Part shown: one piece after another, positions 27,414 through 40,700 of the stretch | Layout of the letters: each line of letters begins with the position of its first letter | Numbering within the stretch: the stretch's first letter is position 1 | Assembly: GCA_947561715.1 (NCBI GenBank) | Contig: OX387201.1 | Location: 12,972,001-13,036,000 of the forward strand | DNA length: 64,000 bases | From: Ascidia mentula | Lineage: Eukaryota; Chordata; Ascidiacea; Phlebobranchia; Ascidiidae | Direction of reading: 5' to 3' | The notes under the pieces: model-generated | Seen by the model: only the letters and a program-made list of their open reading frames with translations | What the model was told of the DNA's origin: nothing | Database searches by the model: none | Made by a program: the position numbers and the translations under genes

Positions 27414-28472
27414 TAATGAAGATATTTTATAGGGAAACTGAACCACATTACCTACGAGTTGTTTTCTAGCACATTAATAAATGTCCTACTCCTATTTGTT
27501 CGAGTAATGATAATCTAATCATAGCAAAGCATACTTTTTGGATATCAACTACTTTTTAAAGCGCCCGCTCCGATTGCGGTTAGCAAACTATGTTGAATCC
27601 AAATTATCCGGCCTGGTCTGGAAACATAGTGATTAATCTTGAAAACTAAAACTAGAGTCAAATGCGCAACTTTTACCCACATCCATTTCCTAAATTTAGC
27701 GTATTTGTTCTGTAAGCTTGCTAAAATTTTCGAAAACAACGATGTTATAATCAAGGATGTTATTGTGATATTGTTGTTCTGGGGAACAATCGAGTGGTGG
27801 TGTACCCATTTACACCATCTCGTCGGTAATTGTAGGTCTTTGACGATAATAAAGATACTCCAAGTGCATTTTGTGTGCAGAACCACCTTAGTTTCTAATA
27901 ACGCAAAAATCTGCATGAACTATCTAGCTCTGTAATTGTAGCAATACTACAGTAACCATTTTACAGAGAGTATATGTCGATTGTCGCGAAAAGGTGTAGG
28001 TAGCAACAAACCGTGAAAGATATTGTCACGTCATTTTGCTTTTAGGTCTACTCATATCTTTTGAGTTTTCCTCATTGCATTGATTCAGAGTAGCAGATAG
28101 AATGTTGACCGAGTATAAAACATACTCAAAACCGCCCAAACTGGTTTAATAAATCGGGTTCAGTGCCGGTTCAACTTCCTGTGGAAATATAACGTAAACG
28201 TGTGTTCACCCACGCGTAAAATTTGTTTACGTTATCAGCATTGTTGCTGAGCTGCGGTGTGTAATGAGTCCAATTTTACAATTTGGAAAAGTTTAAACAA
28301 CTAATAGTCCTGTTATCCCCCCACCAAATTAAATCATACATTTGCACTCTAAAAACTTTGAAATACTTATCTGGCACTTATGTATTAAAACTTTCACCTC
28401 ACTAACTCCACTGTAGAATATATTAATCGTATATTAAAGGGCAGTGGAATTCTGTGCAATATTTGTGTAGCA
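27414..28472. other. 5' flank of XXYLT1
   Basis: The divergent TPRA1 and XXYLT1 genes share this side of the interval. Overlapping plus and minus ORFs of about 100-120 codons at 27545-27935 are mutual shadows and match nothing. No promoter element stands out. Confidence 0.35.
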
Positions 28473-30202
28473 ATGGGAAAAAGCAACCATCAACGACCAA
28501 AACAGCTCAACACTTTATCAAGTTTGTTGTCAAACAAATTACTGCAAGTAAGTTTAATATGTATAATAATACAAAACCCCTCCATATTATATCATTGTGT
28601 GCAGATTCTTTTTGTGCTATGTGCTGTATCATTTGTGTATTTGTTTTACACTTTTGCATCAACCAAAGAAGACTTTTTTACCAAAAGTAAACAAATGTAC
28701 AAATCAGAAAAACTGGATTCTTCAAAACAGAGTGGCAAGTGACCAATATATATTTTGTAAAGTTTGATTATTTTTTGCAATATATACTTTTGTTTTTATT
28801 AATGAAGCTAATATTAAAGTGGATAGGAAAGACAGTGGTGAAGAAACACTGCAAGAAAAACAACAAAAAGCTGGCAAGGTGTTACAAATATTGCTTGCGT
28901 ACTAAATGATAAATAAATGTTTTATCTGCCTTAATTTTTCTTTTAACACCCTGTTTGTATTGTAAAACTTTCAGGTACAAGCTGAAAAACATGCTCTGGA
29001 GTTCCACAAAGACTATCACGCCCTGTTCATTTTTACAAAAGTTAAAAGCAATCCTAAATTAAAGTATAACATGGTACAGTTTTGTTCAGTACCATGGAAT
29101 TTCAATGATTATTGCTTTCAGAGATAAGTTTAATGTGGTATTTGGATCTCTGTTTGAACATGCAGCATTTGACAAAGATGAAACCTTTCATGTCCATTTT
29201 GTTTGTGATGAAGAAGGAAGAGAGTTTGCTGAAGACTATTTGAAAGGCAATGTTGCCCATCCACAATTTGCATTTAAGGTAACCTTCACAGTCTATCAAT
29301 GATTTCAATGGGTTAAAAGTTTAAACCAGAAGCTCTAAAATTTGTTTTGGTATAGGTACATTTTCACAGTGCAAAATCTGTAAACAAGGAAGTGTTTCCC
29401 AAAGTACAGGCAATACAGACCATGTTGGGACAAAAACACCCATACTATGATGATACAATATTTTTCATTTCACTTGTTCTTCATCATGTCATGCCAGATA
29501 CTGTAAGTTCACCGAATGAAATGATAAACCACCTAGCTTACCAGGTTTATACCATTCCAAGGTTCATCGTTTGGTTCAGTTGGATCTTGATTTGAAATTC
29601 ACAGTTAACATAAGGGATTTGTGGAAGGAATTTGCTTATTTTAAAACGGACAATGTAATTGGTCTAGCCCATGAAAATCAACCAGTGTATAGGTGAAATT
29701 CGTTTGTGACAAAACATGCTTAATATAAAAAATCTGACTTAAAACTTCTTCCAGGCATCTGTTGTGGAAATACAGGCAAGAAAACTTAGAAACTACTGTT
29801 GGCAATCCTGCTGCTACTGGAAATCCTGGTTTTAATTCAGGAGTAATACTGCTCCATCTTGACAGAATTCGTTCATCATACCTTTACAGCTCTTACCTTG
29901 ATGTAAACAAATTACAGCCAATTGTGCAAAAGTTAGTAATGTGGTCTTTTAATACCAACATTATTTACCGGTCTATTTTTTCAAGGTATTCATTTAAAGG
30001 ACATTTGGGTGATCAAGACTTTTACAGCTTACTTAGCTTTGAAAGCCCAGAACTTTTTTATGTATTGGACTGTGTTTGGAATCGTCAACTCTGTGAATGG
30101 TGGAAAAATAAAGGTTACCAAGAAGTGTTTGATCAATATTTCCACTGTGATAGTTCCATCAAAATTTGGCATGGAAATTGTGACACTGCAATCCCAGCAT
30201 GA
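28473..30202 (+). CDS. XXYLT1: XXYLT1, xyloside alpha-1,3-xylosyltransferase
   Basis: XXYLT1 adds the second xylose to the xylose-glucose O-glycan on EGF repeats such as those of Notch, as a type II membrane enzyme of the ER. Exons 28473-28547, 28605-28734, 28808-28878, 28975-29063, 29122-29278, 29356-29502, 29562-29692, 29755-29931 and 29986-30202 join in phase to 397 residues (human 393). A short N-terminal cytoplasmic tail precedes a membrane anchor (LFVLCAVSFVYLFYTF). The catalytic part has VQLDLDLKF with the metal-binding DxD, AHENQPVYRHLLW, PGFNSGVILLHLDR, KGHLGDQDFYSLL, WNRQLCEWW and HGNCDTAIP. Two introns are special: 28735-28807 needs a GC donor (gcaagt) to hold the frame, and 29932-29985 is 54 nt and open in frame, so its retention would insert 18 residues. 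A candidate acceptor AG lies two bases before the ATG. Confidence 0.96.
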
Positions 30203-30485
30203 AAAATATATGACCCAGCATAACATACTTGAAAGCATCAATCATATTTGTGTGCAAATTGTGTCTGTATTTCATTTATATTTGACTTTTAACAATTCTT
30301 TCCATGACTTTTGTATCTTGTCAGTATTATTATGTTCGCTTTTTGCATTGGGTGCATTTTCATTTCTAGGAAAAGTAATTTTTTATTCAAATTAAAGTTC
30401 GCATACACTGATTCACCAACAATTTTGTATTAAAGCAAAACAGGGCAGTGTCAAAAATTCTGCATATTTGTTGATAGGAAATTGG

Positions 30486-31248
30486 TTATTTTTTGCCCTC
30501 CACCATGATAATGTGGTAACCAAACTTAGTCTTGACAGGGGGATCTGTGTAGTTAGGTGAAGCAAGTGAGCTGATTGGTAGTGCAAATGCTGCATCCTGA
30601 AATGGTCCCACCATCGAACCACGGGTCATCCAACCCAAGTCACCCTAAATACAAGATAGTAAACAAAACATTTCAACCTTAATAATGACGCACTTACTCC
30701 GGCCCTTGCCTTGTCCTCACTGTACTGTTGGGCAACTTCATTAAAACGCATTCCGCCTTTTAGTTTCTCCAGTGCTTCCATGCATTTTGAATGTTTTTCA
30801 CAAAGGATATGCCGAACCTAAAGTGCTAAATGTAATTAGTGTTTCAACATCTTTTGACATTGCTCATGATATAACCTACCTTGACAGCATTTCCCCCTTT
30901 CTTTTCTTTTCCTCCAGATGAATCACCACCTGATTCTACATGACAATTTTGTTCTTAGTTTAAATTTTAGGACAATGGTTCCCAACCTCTGGTTCATGGA
31001 CCCCTAGGGGTCTGTGCAATGGTTTCAGGGCATCCACAAATGAAAAAAAATTAAAGCAATTTAAGTTTTGTTTTCAAACTCTTCTGTGTGAGTGGTGACT
31101 CACAAACATAATTTCATTGAAAAGAAATGGATAACTTCGTGACAAGACATCCACGTAAATTAACATGAAAAACAACAGCTGGCTAAGACAAACATCTTGT
31201 TTTACCTTTTTTTGCTCCACCTTTTGCTTTACTACCACCTTTGGGCAT
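30486..31248 (-). CDS. PIN4: PIN4 (parvulin-14), peptidyl-prolyl cis-trans isomerase
   Basis: PIN4 is a small parvulin isomerase linked to ribosome assembly and DNA binding in the nucleus and to mitochondria in some isoforms. Exons (minus) 31206-31248, 30880-30935, 30698-30817 and 30486-30644 give 125 residues, close to human PIN4 (131). A basic Gly/Lys-rich N-terminus ([14 protein letters not shown]) leads to the parvulin fold: [52 protein letters not shown] and [13 protein letters not shown]. There is no WW domain, which separates it from PIN1. It converges with XXYLT1 (stop codons 283 bp apart) and diverges from the FSIP2-like gene (457 bp between starts). Confidence 0.97.
30970..31200. 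repeat. hAT-like fragment in PIN4 intron 1
   Basis: The text caatggttcccaacctctgg, followed shortly by ggacccctaggggtc, is the usual left end of hAT/Zaphod-like elements. A clear right end and duplication are missing, so the limits are approximate. Confidence 0.4.
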
Positions 31249-31705
31249 TTTTAAAGGCAAGGAGAAAAGAATGCGGTTTAATCTTTTGGGAACATGCGTG
31301 AACTTCAGAGATTAGTTACGTTTAAAATTATGTGTTGTAAACTCCTTACGTAAGTTCTGTGAGTTTGAAGATTAGAAACTCTAGTAATTTGAAAAGTAAA
31401 TTAACACGGAAACAACTTTCGAAACTAATGTTGAATTCTGTAAGTGCAATGTGGTTTCGGCAATGCAGCTAACGTTAACATCGCGCAAAGTAAGTATTTT
31501 GTAATACTTAAACTAACAAGATCCCCAATAAGCAATAATGGTCATTGGTCTTGGTGGCAAGTGGCAATAGCATCACAATGCATAAAATGACGTAACACAT
31601 ATGCATTGTTAGTCATGCGTGGAAAAAATTCTGTCTCTTTCTTTCGTATTACACATACCAGTTGAATTATTGTGTAGATTTGTTTATGAAAAATTTGAAG
31701 TCAAC
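31249..31705. promoter_or_regulatory. Candidate bidirectional promoter, PIN4 (-) and FSIP2-like (+)
   Basis: Only 457 bp separate the start codons of two divergent genes, so their promoters must be close or shared, unless leaders are spliced. No TATA box is obvious on either side. The possible 5' leader of the FSIP2-like transcript contains an AG after a T-rich tract near 31678. Confidence 0.4.
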
Positions 31706-34700
31706 ATGGACGAAAGGGCGAAACGAAACTACAAAATGATGGCTCCAAAACTGAGGAGAACATGCCTGTCTGCTCAAAGCGCTTTATCAGGAAAACCGAA
31801 CATAGAGGATGTTCCTCTTGGAGCCAAGTTACCATTGATACCTGGAAGTTGCATTGTTCTTTCCACTGTCAACCTCGGCGAAAAGGTCAGTTGGTTATGT
31901 TGTGAAATTTCATTACAAAAATGCAAGAGTTTTGTTCATCGCCACTACTTTTTTGAAATGAACAGTTTTGTATTTGAACGATATTTGCAGCTTCACCAGC
32001 CATCTTGTGACTTTGATCGTACTTATCCCAGTGATGTGTATATTAGCAACGAATATCGCTGTTTGCACGACCCCCATTTGCGGCATTACTTCGCACAGAA
32101 GTCTGACGTGACGAAGAGATTGAAAAAACGGAGATATATTACACCCGAAAATAAAGTACGCTGTTAAAAAAATAATAGTCGTATTTACATGGCTAGATCA
32201 ATGTTAAATAATTTACTGTATTTAGTGATTCGATTACAACGTAAGCTATTTTAAGTTATGATCCGGAAGTTGTGAAGAGTTATGTTTAGAGTGAAGAGTT
32301 ATGTTAACAAAACATGTTACATACTATAAACATATATTCGTTGTACAGGTAGTCTGCTCACTTAAGGAATACAATCTTTACCGCCAATATTTAAAGCATC
32401 TAAGTATTGAGTACTTCAACAAAATTCTGCGGGAGGGGTATGAGAAAGAACTTGAAATTAAACGGGAAGAAACTGTGGCGAATATTGAAAAGAAGCAACA
32501 GGTCTGTGAACAAAGAAAATTGCCTCTCACTATCATGCAATGTCACTAATGAACGGCTATTTTACAGGATCCAAACAATCCAATTACCAAACGCATCAAC
32601 CGTGCGACAAAGGCACGAAACGCAATGGAAAGAGCTTTGATCCAGAAACGAAAGAAAGTGATCCGGAATGCGGAAGAAGAGAGGGTAGAGCGATGCAGGA
32701 GAAAGGAGGAGGAGATGCGGAGAAGGATCGAAGATGAAGTGGCGAGGGAAAGAAAACGGGAAAAATACAAGAAGATTAAGATGATGAAATTCGAGGAGGT
32801 GAGTTTGAAATGAATATAAGTAAGATTCAAAACTTGTATTTGATAGTTTTCTTGCTTATGCATTTGTTTGGCAAGATCGCCTAACTGCACAGGTCCTTAC
32901 ACTTGGCGATCACAGCTATCGTATCGAGATCCAGCTATTCAATCATGCGGTTACATGAAGCATTGCTGCATTGTCTGTTAGTGCTGCTAGAGATCCCCTA
33001 TGTATAAGTGAAAGTTGCCAGGCAAAGTAGTGCGCTTGCGCTCCTGTGTATCTTTCTAAAAATGAAAACGTATTTTTATCAAAATTTAACATTTTTGTGG
33101 TAGGAGCGCTTGCTGAAAGAAGAATTGCTGTTTTACAAACACCAGGAAGAGATTTACAGAAGCAAAGAACTGGAGGAAAGAAAAAAGGCAATTGCTATTG
33201 AACGACAAAGGTAAAATAGCTGCGTTTATGGCAAACGTAGGATGTTATGTAGTTATATTTGATTTAAAAGGAAGCTGACAGAAAAGTATGAACGGAAAAA
33301 GCGATTTCATTTGATGAAGATGGCGGAATTAAACCAACTTTTAAACGAAAAGGAAGAGGAACGACAAAAGAACGTTGAATTTTGGAAAAAATTCTTTGAA
33401 AGCAAATTGAATCAACAGCGTCGTACGTATAAGGCTTTATGCACCTACTGGATTTTCTTGAACTGCACTTTTGAAAGTATAGGCTACAGTAGAACTCGGT
33501 TAATCCGGATTTGCTTTATTCGGAAATTGGCCCCATTCGTATGAATTTGAAGGTACAAATAGTTCGTAATCTTTTTCTTGACAAACAACTTCGGATCTTT
33601 CAGAATATTTAATCCAGATATTTCCTATATCCGGATATAAGTTACAGTTTCAACATCTTATTGTAATCCGAATTTGGGTGGTCCCTTCTTCAATTATGCA
33701 GTTGTACACCAAACAACGTTTCGGTTGCATGTTTGTTTATAACAACTACCTGCAATTAGATCCTTGGTTTATTGCATTGTTCCCAAATTGGCCTACTTTC
33801 GTATTTGCACATACCAGTGAAAATGTTGCTGCTGAATGATTTGCAGTCAACATGGACAAAAAAATAGTCAACATGAACAAAAAATAGTTAACATGGACAA
33901 ATTGACCCACAACAGTGGTTCCCAAGTTGTGTGTCGTTTCAATATTGTTTAGTCGTGATTTGTAGGAGTTACGAATTGTATCAAAATAAAAATGCGTATC
34001 CTTTTAGCTGTTGCAGTGATTCAAAACAGTAATCGTTATACATCAGCTACTGCATCTATAAAAATGTCAACATTCTGAAGACGGGCCATTGGTACATGAA
34101 AGTTGTGAACCATAGCTAGGCCTACAACATTTTAACATCCAATGATTAACCGCCAGTATTGCTGCGCGTATGATGACTTTGCAGTCAATTCGTCCAGTGT
34201 TTTTGTGGTAGTCAGTGCTAAAGGTTAGACACACGTGTTGCAGTATCTTTTGGGATAGGTTACACAAAGATGTGCAAAAAAGCCATAATAATATTGGTAA
34301 GCTGCAGACAGGGTGTGTACACGCACTGTTTCGACCTGTGAGGTCTCATCAGTGCAGCTGTTGCAGGGGCACTGTGCTAGCTTTTACTCTAGCAGGCACA
34401 CTAGATTCCACTTTGTGATACCTGTCCACAGTGCCACTGCAACAGCTGCACTGATGAGACCTCACAGGTCGAAACAGTGCGTGTACACACCCTGTCTGCA
34501 GCTTACCAAAATTACACAAAGATGTTGTTGCTGTATTCAATAAGGCGGGTTTCACAAATATCCTACTAGCTACACAGCGTTGAGCTTAAAACAAACGTCA
34601 AAACCATAATGCCTTCACACAAATTTGGCCTCTGTAATTATTCTTGTGTTTTAGATAAACTTCGGCTGATAGTGGCTAAGCAAGCCCGACTTAGAGAGGA

Positions 34701-37700
34701 AAAAAACAAGAGGATTGAAGAAAGTCTGAGAGCTAGAGGTTGGAGAGAAGTAAAAGGGAAGTTTCCTGAACAACTCAAAGACGAAATCAAGACAGAGAAA
34801 AGGTTTGGTGAAAACATACCAGATAAAAATGTGTAGAAGGTACACTTTTGGTGAAAAAGACTGTGCTTATAGATTTACAAAAAAGAAAGTAAAAAGAAGC
34901 AAACCCTGGAAACCTCATCAGTTAAGTGCTCTCGGTTTTCATAATGCGATTGTTTCTGAAGATCTTCTGGACTTGATTTGGGATGAAGATGTAACTGATT
35001 CGCCATCGTCTGGTTGGTTAAATAAGAATAAATGTTATGCAGGGTGCTAAATTTATTAAACTAGATGATGGTGAAGAAAACTCAGCTGGTGACGCGATAA
35101 TTAATCCACTTCTGAAAACTTTGTCGCAACAAGCAAAAATCATCTGCGATGACGTAATCACCAGCGAACGCGCACGACATCTTGTGACAGAAGTTGTGGA
35201 CTTATCGCAGAAAATGGAGAAAACATCGACTGAGTTAGTGAAGCAAGCTATTGAGATAAGTCAAGAGGTGATGCTTCCCATGCTGAGAATGTACGAACAA
35301 AGAACGGGCGTAAAAATCCCCGATTCAAAGGTTGGTTAATCTTTTGTAATTTGTATCCCAATCTTGACATATGTATAAATAGTTATAAATTGCAACTTCA
35401 TATATTGAAAAATGTTGGTCTTAACTATAGACTACAGATGCTGGCCTGGCGATCACACTGTACCTTCAGTAATGGCAATATGCCCCCAAAGCATTATAGC
35501 TTTTAACAACAGGATCAGCCTGGCTGCTGTTAGGAATATATATTTTGGGCATCATCACTTCCTTCATAGTAAACACAACAATAAAATAATGTAAAAAGCG
35601 TCTCATTGCTGTGTTTGCCATGAAGGAACTGATGATGCCCTAAGTATATATTCCTAACAACAGCCAGACTGATCCTGTTGTTAAAAGCTAGTGCTTTGTA
35701 TGTGTATTATAAATTGCAACGTACTTTTTACTACTTTTCAAGCATGTACTATTTTTTATTTTGTTTTTATTTAAGTCAGGTGTTTCCTCTTATTAGGTTT
35801 TATCAACCTTACACGACCTCTGCAACGATATCTTGGATGAGGAGACGGACGATTTGCCTTCACTAGTTAACATTTCGCAACCCGGTCAGGCAACAATAAA
35901 AGCTGGCACCAAAGATTCTGCAGTGAGGTTGGTTTGACTCAGCACCTCTGTGTACAAAAAAAAATACATTTCACTTGATACCCTTATTGGAGAGAACAAT
36001 CTGAAGGGAGTTACTGGTTCGTATTTTTCAGGTTTGTAGTATCCAATACGGATCTCCCTGGAGGCCACAGAAACCGGCAACAGCGTCCTCCGACGCCCAT
36101 ACGAAGAGTCAAGTTTTATGAGTCAATGGGCGATTTGAGCGTAATACTTTTTTACTTTCTGGGAATTTATTGCTTTTTTTTACTATTTGGGTAAATGGGT
36201 AATTACGAAATTCTGTATTAAGCAAAACTCCAGAAACGGATCATGCTTTTTGTTAATTTTATGTTTTACAATAAACCTAATGCTTTGGCAGGAATTAGTG
36301 GAATCCGACTCACAGGTAATTCTCGGGGAGACGATAAAAACGCTGGCAAGCAAAGTTGTCGATCAAGTTTTCAAGACCGCAGATTTGCCTTTGCCAAGGT
36401 AATTGCAACACAATCTTTCGCAAAGTCTTTTGTTGTATCCGTAAAACACCTTGCAAGTTATTTGCACATTTTGATAAGCATTTTCTTTATTCTTCATTTT
36501 ATCACTATGCTTGTACTTTCCAAGGACCGTTTTGCAAGAACGTGTAAGTGACCTCGCGAACTCGGTGGTGAATGAAATAATCACCATTGAAGAAGCAACA
36601 GAAACTCACATGGAGTTTGTTGATTTTGAGGCGATTTCTTCTACATCTTCGGAACACTCTGAGGAAACCCTCGATCGCAAAATAAGCTTATTGGCTAAAG
36701 CACTTGTTACACAGAGCTTTGATGAGGAAACTAGTAGTGGTAAACAGTAGCTTACCCGGTGCTTAAAGACCAAATTTGTTTTTCTTGTATAGGAATTTTA
36801 ATTTTTTTTATTTTTCGAGAGGTCCAAAAAATTGTAAATAGCTTATCTGCAGAAACATTAAAATCTGATGACACCATGGCGCAATCTGACGTCAGTCTCC
36901 TGGCGCTTCAAGTTGTGCAATCCGCTTTCAAAACGCTCGATCCAGCAGCAGAAATTAATGAGGAGAACAGTCAAAGACTCTGCGAACAACTGGAACCTTT
37001 GATCAACGAACTTTCTTCCAAACTTGTAGAAGAGGTAAGCGAAATACGAAAAAAGGCGGTTTTTATTTTTTGTTCCCAAATAATGCCAGTCTTCATATGA
37101 CAAAATACATGCATGCAATCTTGTTTCAATACACATTTCGTTTCTCTGCGTTACCACAAAAAAAAAACGAAAATTAGCAAAACTGAGACACTTCCCTTTA
37201 TGCTGTAAGTAAAAATTTAAAACGATGTTACAGATTATTGTTGGAAGACAAACAGAAGCAGGCGAGATTTTTTTACCGGATGAAGTCGTGCATGTTGAAG
37301 AAAAGATATCCAAACTTGCCTTAAACATTGTTGGCTCTGTTCTGAAAGGTTAGTTTTGTAGTAAAAGTTTTCAGTACCCGCAGCATTTACAGTCAAGGTG
37401 TTTATACAATAACATGTTTAATTTGTTTTGTAAAATAAGGCAGAATTTAAAACCTGATTGAAGGCCACAAAATGTGCCCAATTTGTCGCAGTGGTTGATG
37501 TGTGGTAGCAATAAGGCCTAAATGGATTGACAATGTTGTCCTATAGTTGTTTTGCAAATAAGTTCAAATAAGACGTTTCGAAATTAAATATCCGTTTTTG
37601 TCTGTGGCAAACTCATACGTTATACCCTATATATTGTGGTAAAGCACGAAAATCACCACGTGTATTTTTTACCTATTCATTAAAACACACAAAAGTTCAC

Positions 37701-40700
37701 CACAGGTTATGCTTTCGCCACAGGTTATGTGGTTCGTTCCCTGACATAAACCACATAAATTTTACATGCCATGCCCAATCTAAAAGTCTTAAACAAACAA
37801 AAACTATTCGCCCCAATACTGCCATTGAAACATCGACACGATTTGCATTATTACAACTGTTGGAGCGCAAGGACGAGACTAGCGGTTGAGGCGCTTGAAA
37901 GTGCTACCGTATTCCTCTCACACATGAGAACTAGTGGCGGAAATATCGGAGGTGGTGGGTGTTTAGCTTTCCACGTGACAACACTATAACGGGAAGACAG
38001 TCTCTATTTTTGGTCTGACAAAACGGCGGCAGACTTAAGAGTTTTATTTGTATGGGCGCACTATCTACGTATGTGCTAAAATGTAGGTAAGTGTCGTAAC
38101 TAGTGCTTACGGTTAACTGCAAACAACTGAAACTGTCTGATAGAAATGATGATGATGATGACTAGGTGCATAGTTTAAACAGATAAAAAGTGTCATATAT
38201 CTAGGTCAAAATAAAAGTTACATGCTACAGAGAGAAATCATTTAAAGCAAACGGCAAAAATGTTTACTGTGTGTCATGTTTTGTTGTAAGCACGGGAGGC
38301 GCTTGTAGGTAAATTAATTTGTAGAACGATAACTGCGTGGGGTAAGGTATGACAGCGCATATTGTACTGTGACATCCCACATGCTAGAATATTTATAATA
38401 TTACACGATCAATGACACCCTTTTAGAGAACAGTGGTACGTTTTATTGATTAGATTGGCAACATTCTAAGTGTCGCTTAAGTTGTTTTCTGTATGGTTGA
38501 TTTAGAATCACCAGGTGGACAAAAATATTGTAACAATGTTTACATGTCTGTAGTAGGTCTTGCTAAGAATTCTTGAAAAATGTAAATATATTTGTTCTAG
38601 TTGTGATAAAACATTGCAAACAAATATGACAAATCATTTAAGCGTTGACAGCAGCACTGAGTTGCTACCGGAGTACACGACTTCTCTGCTACCGGTTGGA
38701 TTACAAGCAGAAATAATTGGCAATGTTTCTGCCGCCCTTCTTACAGCTGCAGCGTTCTATGTGCTCATATGTTTAATATACTATGAATGGAAGATTCATC
38801 GTTTGAGAAAATGGGGCCTCAACAAGCTTCACATTGCCTCCGCCGCTTCAGCCTTGTTGTCTTGTCTTGCCGAACAATTTGAACTAAGACTCGGAAAGAC
38901 AGCGGATGTTTGGTGTCTGGTCTACACTGTGATGGTTGCATTATTTTATTTGGTCGGTTCACTTTGTACTTACACTTTGCTGTGGTGGCGTCAACGCACC
39001 TTTTACACCGACCCCCTGTTGAGGAACTGCAACAGTAAAACAATGCGAGTTATTAGTAGGTTAACAATTTTCGGAGTTTACATTGCCCTGTTGTCTGCTG
39101 TATTGACCATAACACTCAGCTATGAGCTTCACAGCACAACCGACGGCTGCATCTTGTCCCTGAAAGATGGACAGTCAATAGTTCCATCAATTTGCTTGAC
39201 AATATTGGCCGCAAGTTATGTTTTGTTCCAACTTTTGCTTTTGGGGCTTATCGTTTATCCACTCACAGGAAGCTCGGGTGGCAAATTTAGGTTTTGTCGG
39301 CAAAGAAGAGGCGAACCAAGAAACGAAATACTAAATTTAATTAAGAGACTTGTTGTTTGCACAGCAATATGTGTGACGTCTGCATTGCTTAGCGCAACCA
39401 TAGCTGCATGTAGCATTTTGTTTGCCCGCGATTCTTATTGGTCTCTTATTGTTCATGTTGATCTTATCGTAAACACAGTGGCTATTGTTTGCACTACCGC
39501 AAACTGGCGACAAAGACTGTTTCCCTGCTTTGAAAAACGTGCAGAGGAAGAGGTCTACTACTCAAGGGACGTCGTGCAAGTATCAGCCTGATGTAAATAC
39601 ATTTGTTTCACAAGCAAATTATCCACCCCGACCATAAGCACAGTGTTATTACCGTTGATGTTTTTGTGATGCAAATCTACAACCATAAAAGTCTTTTGAT
39701 CTGTTCACACCAAGTGTTGTTTTCCGTTCTGAGATTTAATTTTTTATATCGACGACAATAACAACATTTACACGATACCTATTACAATGACCGCAATAGT
39801 TGTGCTTGCCGACATAAAAATCTAAAACATACAACGCTCATAGACAATAACGAGACTATAATGGATATTCATCAATACAGTATTTTTATCTCTAGGGTCT
39901 GTACGTAATTTCACTGGTTTTTCTTTCGCAGTCTATAGGGCCTTGAAGTGTAAGTATTGACGCCACCAGTTATTAAATTTGTTAAGTCACACCGCGCTAA
40001 CCAAAATGAAACGAAGATTCAGCCACTGCCAGGTGTGTGTTGTAAACCCGGCCTCACACATTTAATAATTTACAAATACAAATCTGATTCATTTAATCAA
40101 AATAGATTCGAACCGGCCTTTGTTGCGTTGACAAGAGCGTGTTGGACTTTTGTAAACGGTTTACCACGCAAAGATGAAGTTGTTACGTATTACTCGTAGC
40201 TAAAAATGGGTTGTGGCAAGCAACAAACATAACGTAATTAGTACCACGCATTATCTACAGCAAATAGAACACCTATCTTCGATTCACTGTCCCTCATAGG
40301 CGCGAAATGCGACTTAGCTAACTGTGTCATTTTTGTATTTGGCGTCTGTAAATGTCAAAATTATTTGCTTAAGTTTTTGGAATTGTTTGTTTTATAATCC
40401 ATATTTTACATGGACAGATTTCAAAAATAGCAAAAGTAACTCGAAGTTTTTTCTGTAACCCCAGGGTCGGCAGCATCCGCTTCCACGAGTTTGTCTTCCA
40501 TAAGCAGTGTAACCCGAGAAGCAAAAATTGGAGAAATCACAGTCGACACGATTACCTCAATAATGAAGCTGAAGAAACTTCTTCCGCCCGACTTGAGCGT
40601 TGTAAACAGAGACACAACAAAACGTGCATTTACGATAGTTAACGTTCACAAAAAGGGATTAAATATAATAATAAAAAATATTACCTTAGAATCACCTGCG

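Noticed and set aside
27545..27935. Opposed ORFs of 123 (-) and 98 (+) codons
   Set aside because: They overlap each other almost fully, neither is recognisable, and the stretch is upstream DNA of XXYLT1.
34313..34555. Several 68-76 codon ORFs on both strands
   Set aside because: They arise from the palindromic repeat copy B and repeat the same Cys/His-rich text in both directions.
36858..37328. 156-codon minus-strand ORF
   Set aside because: It is antisense to two FSIP2-like exons that join in phase with their neighbours.
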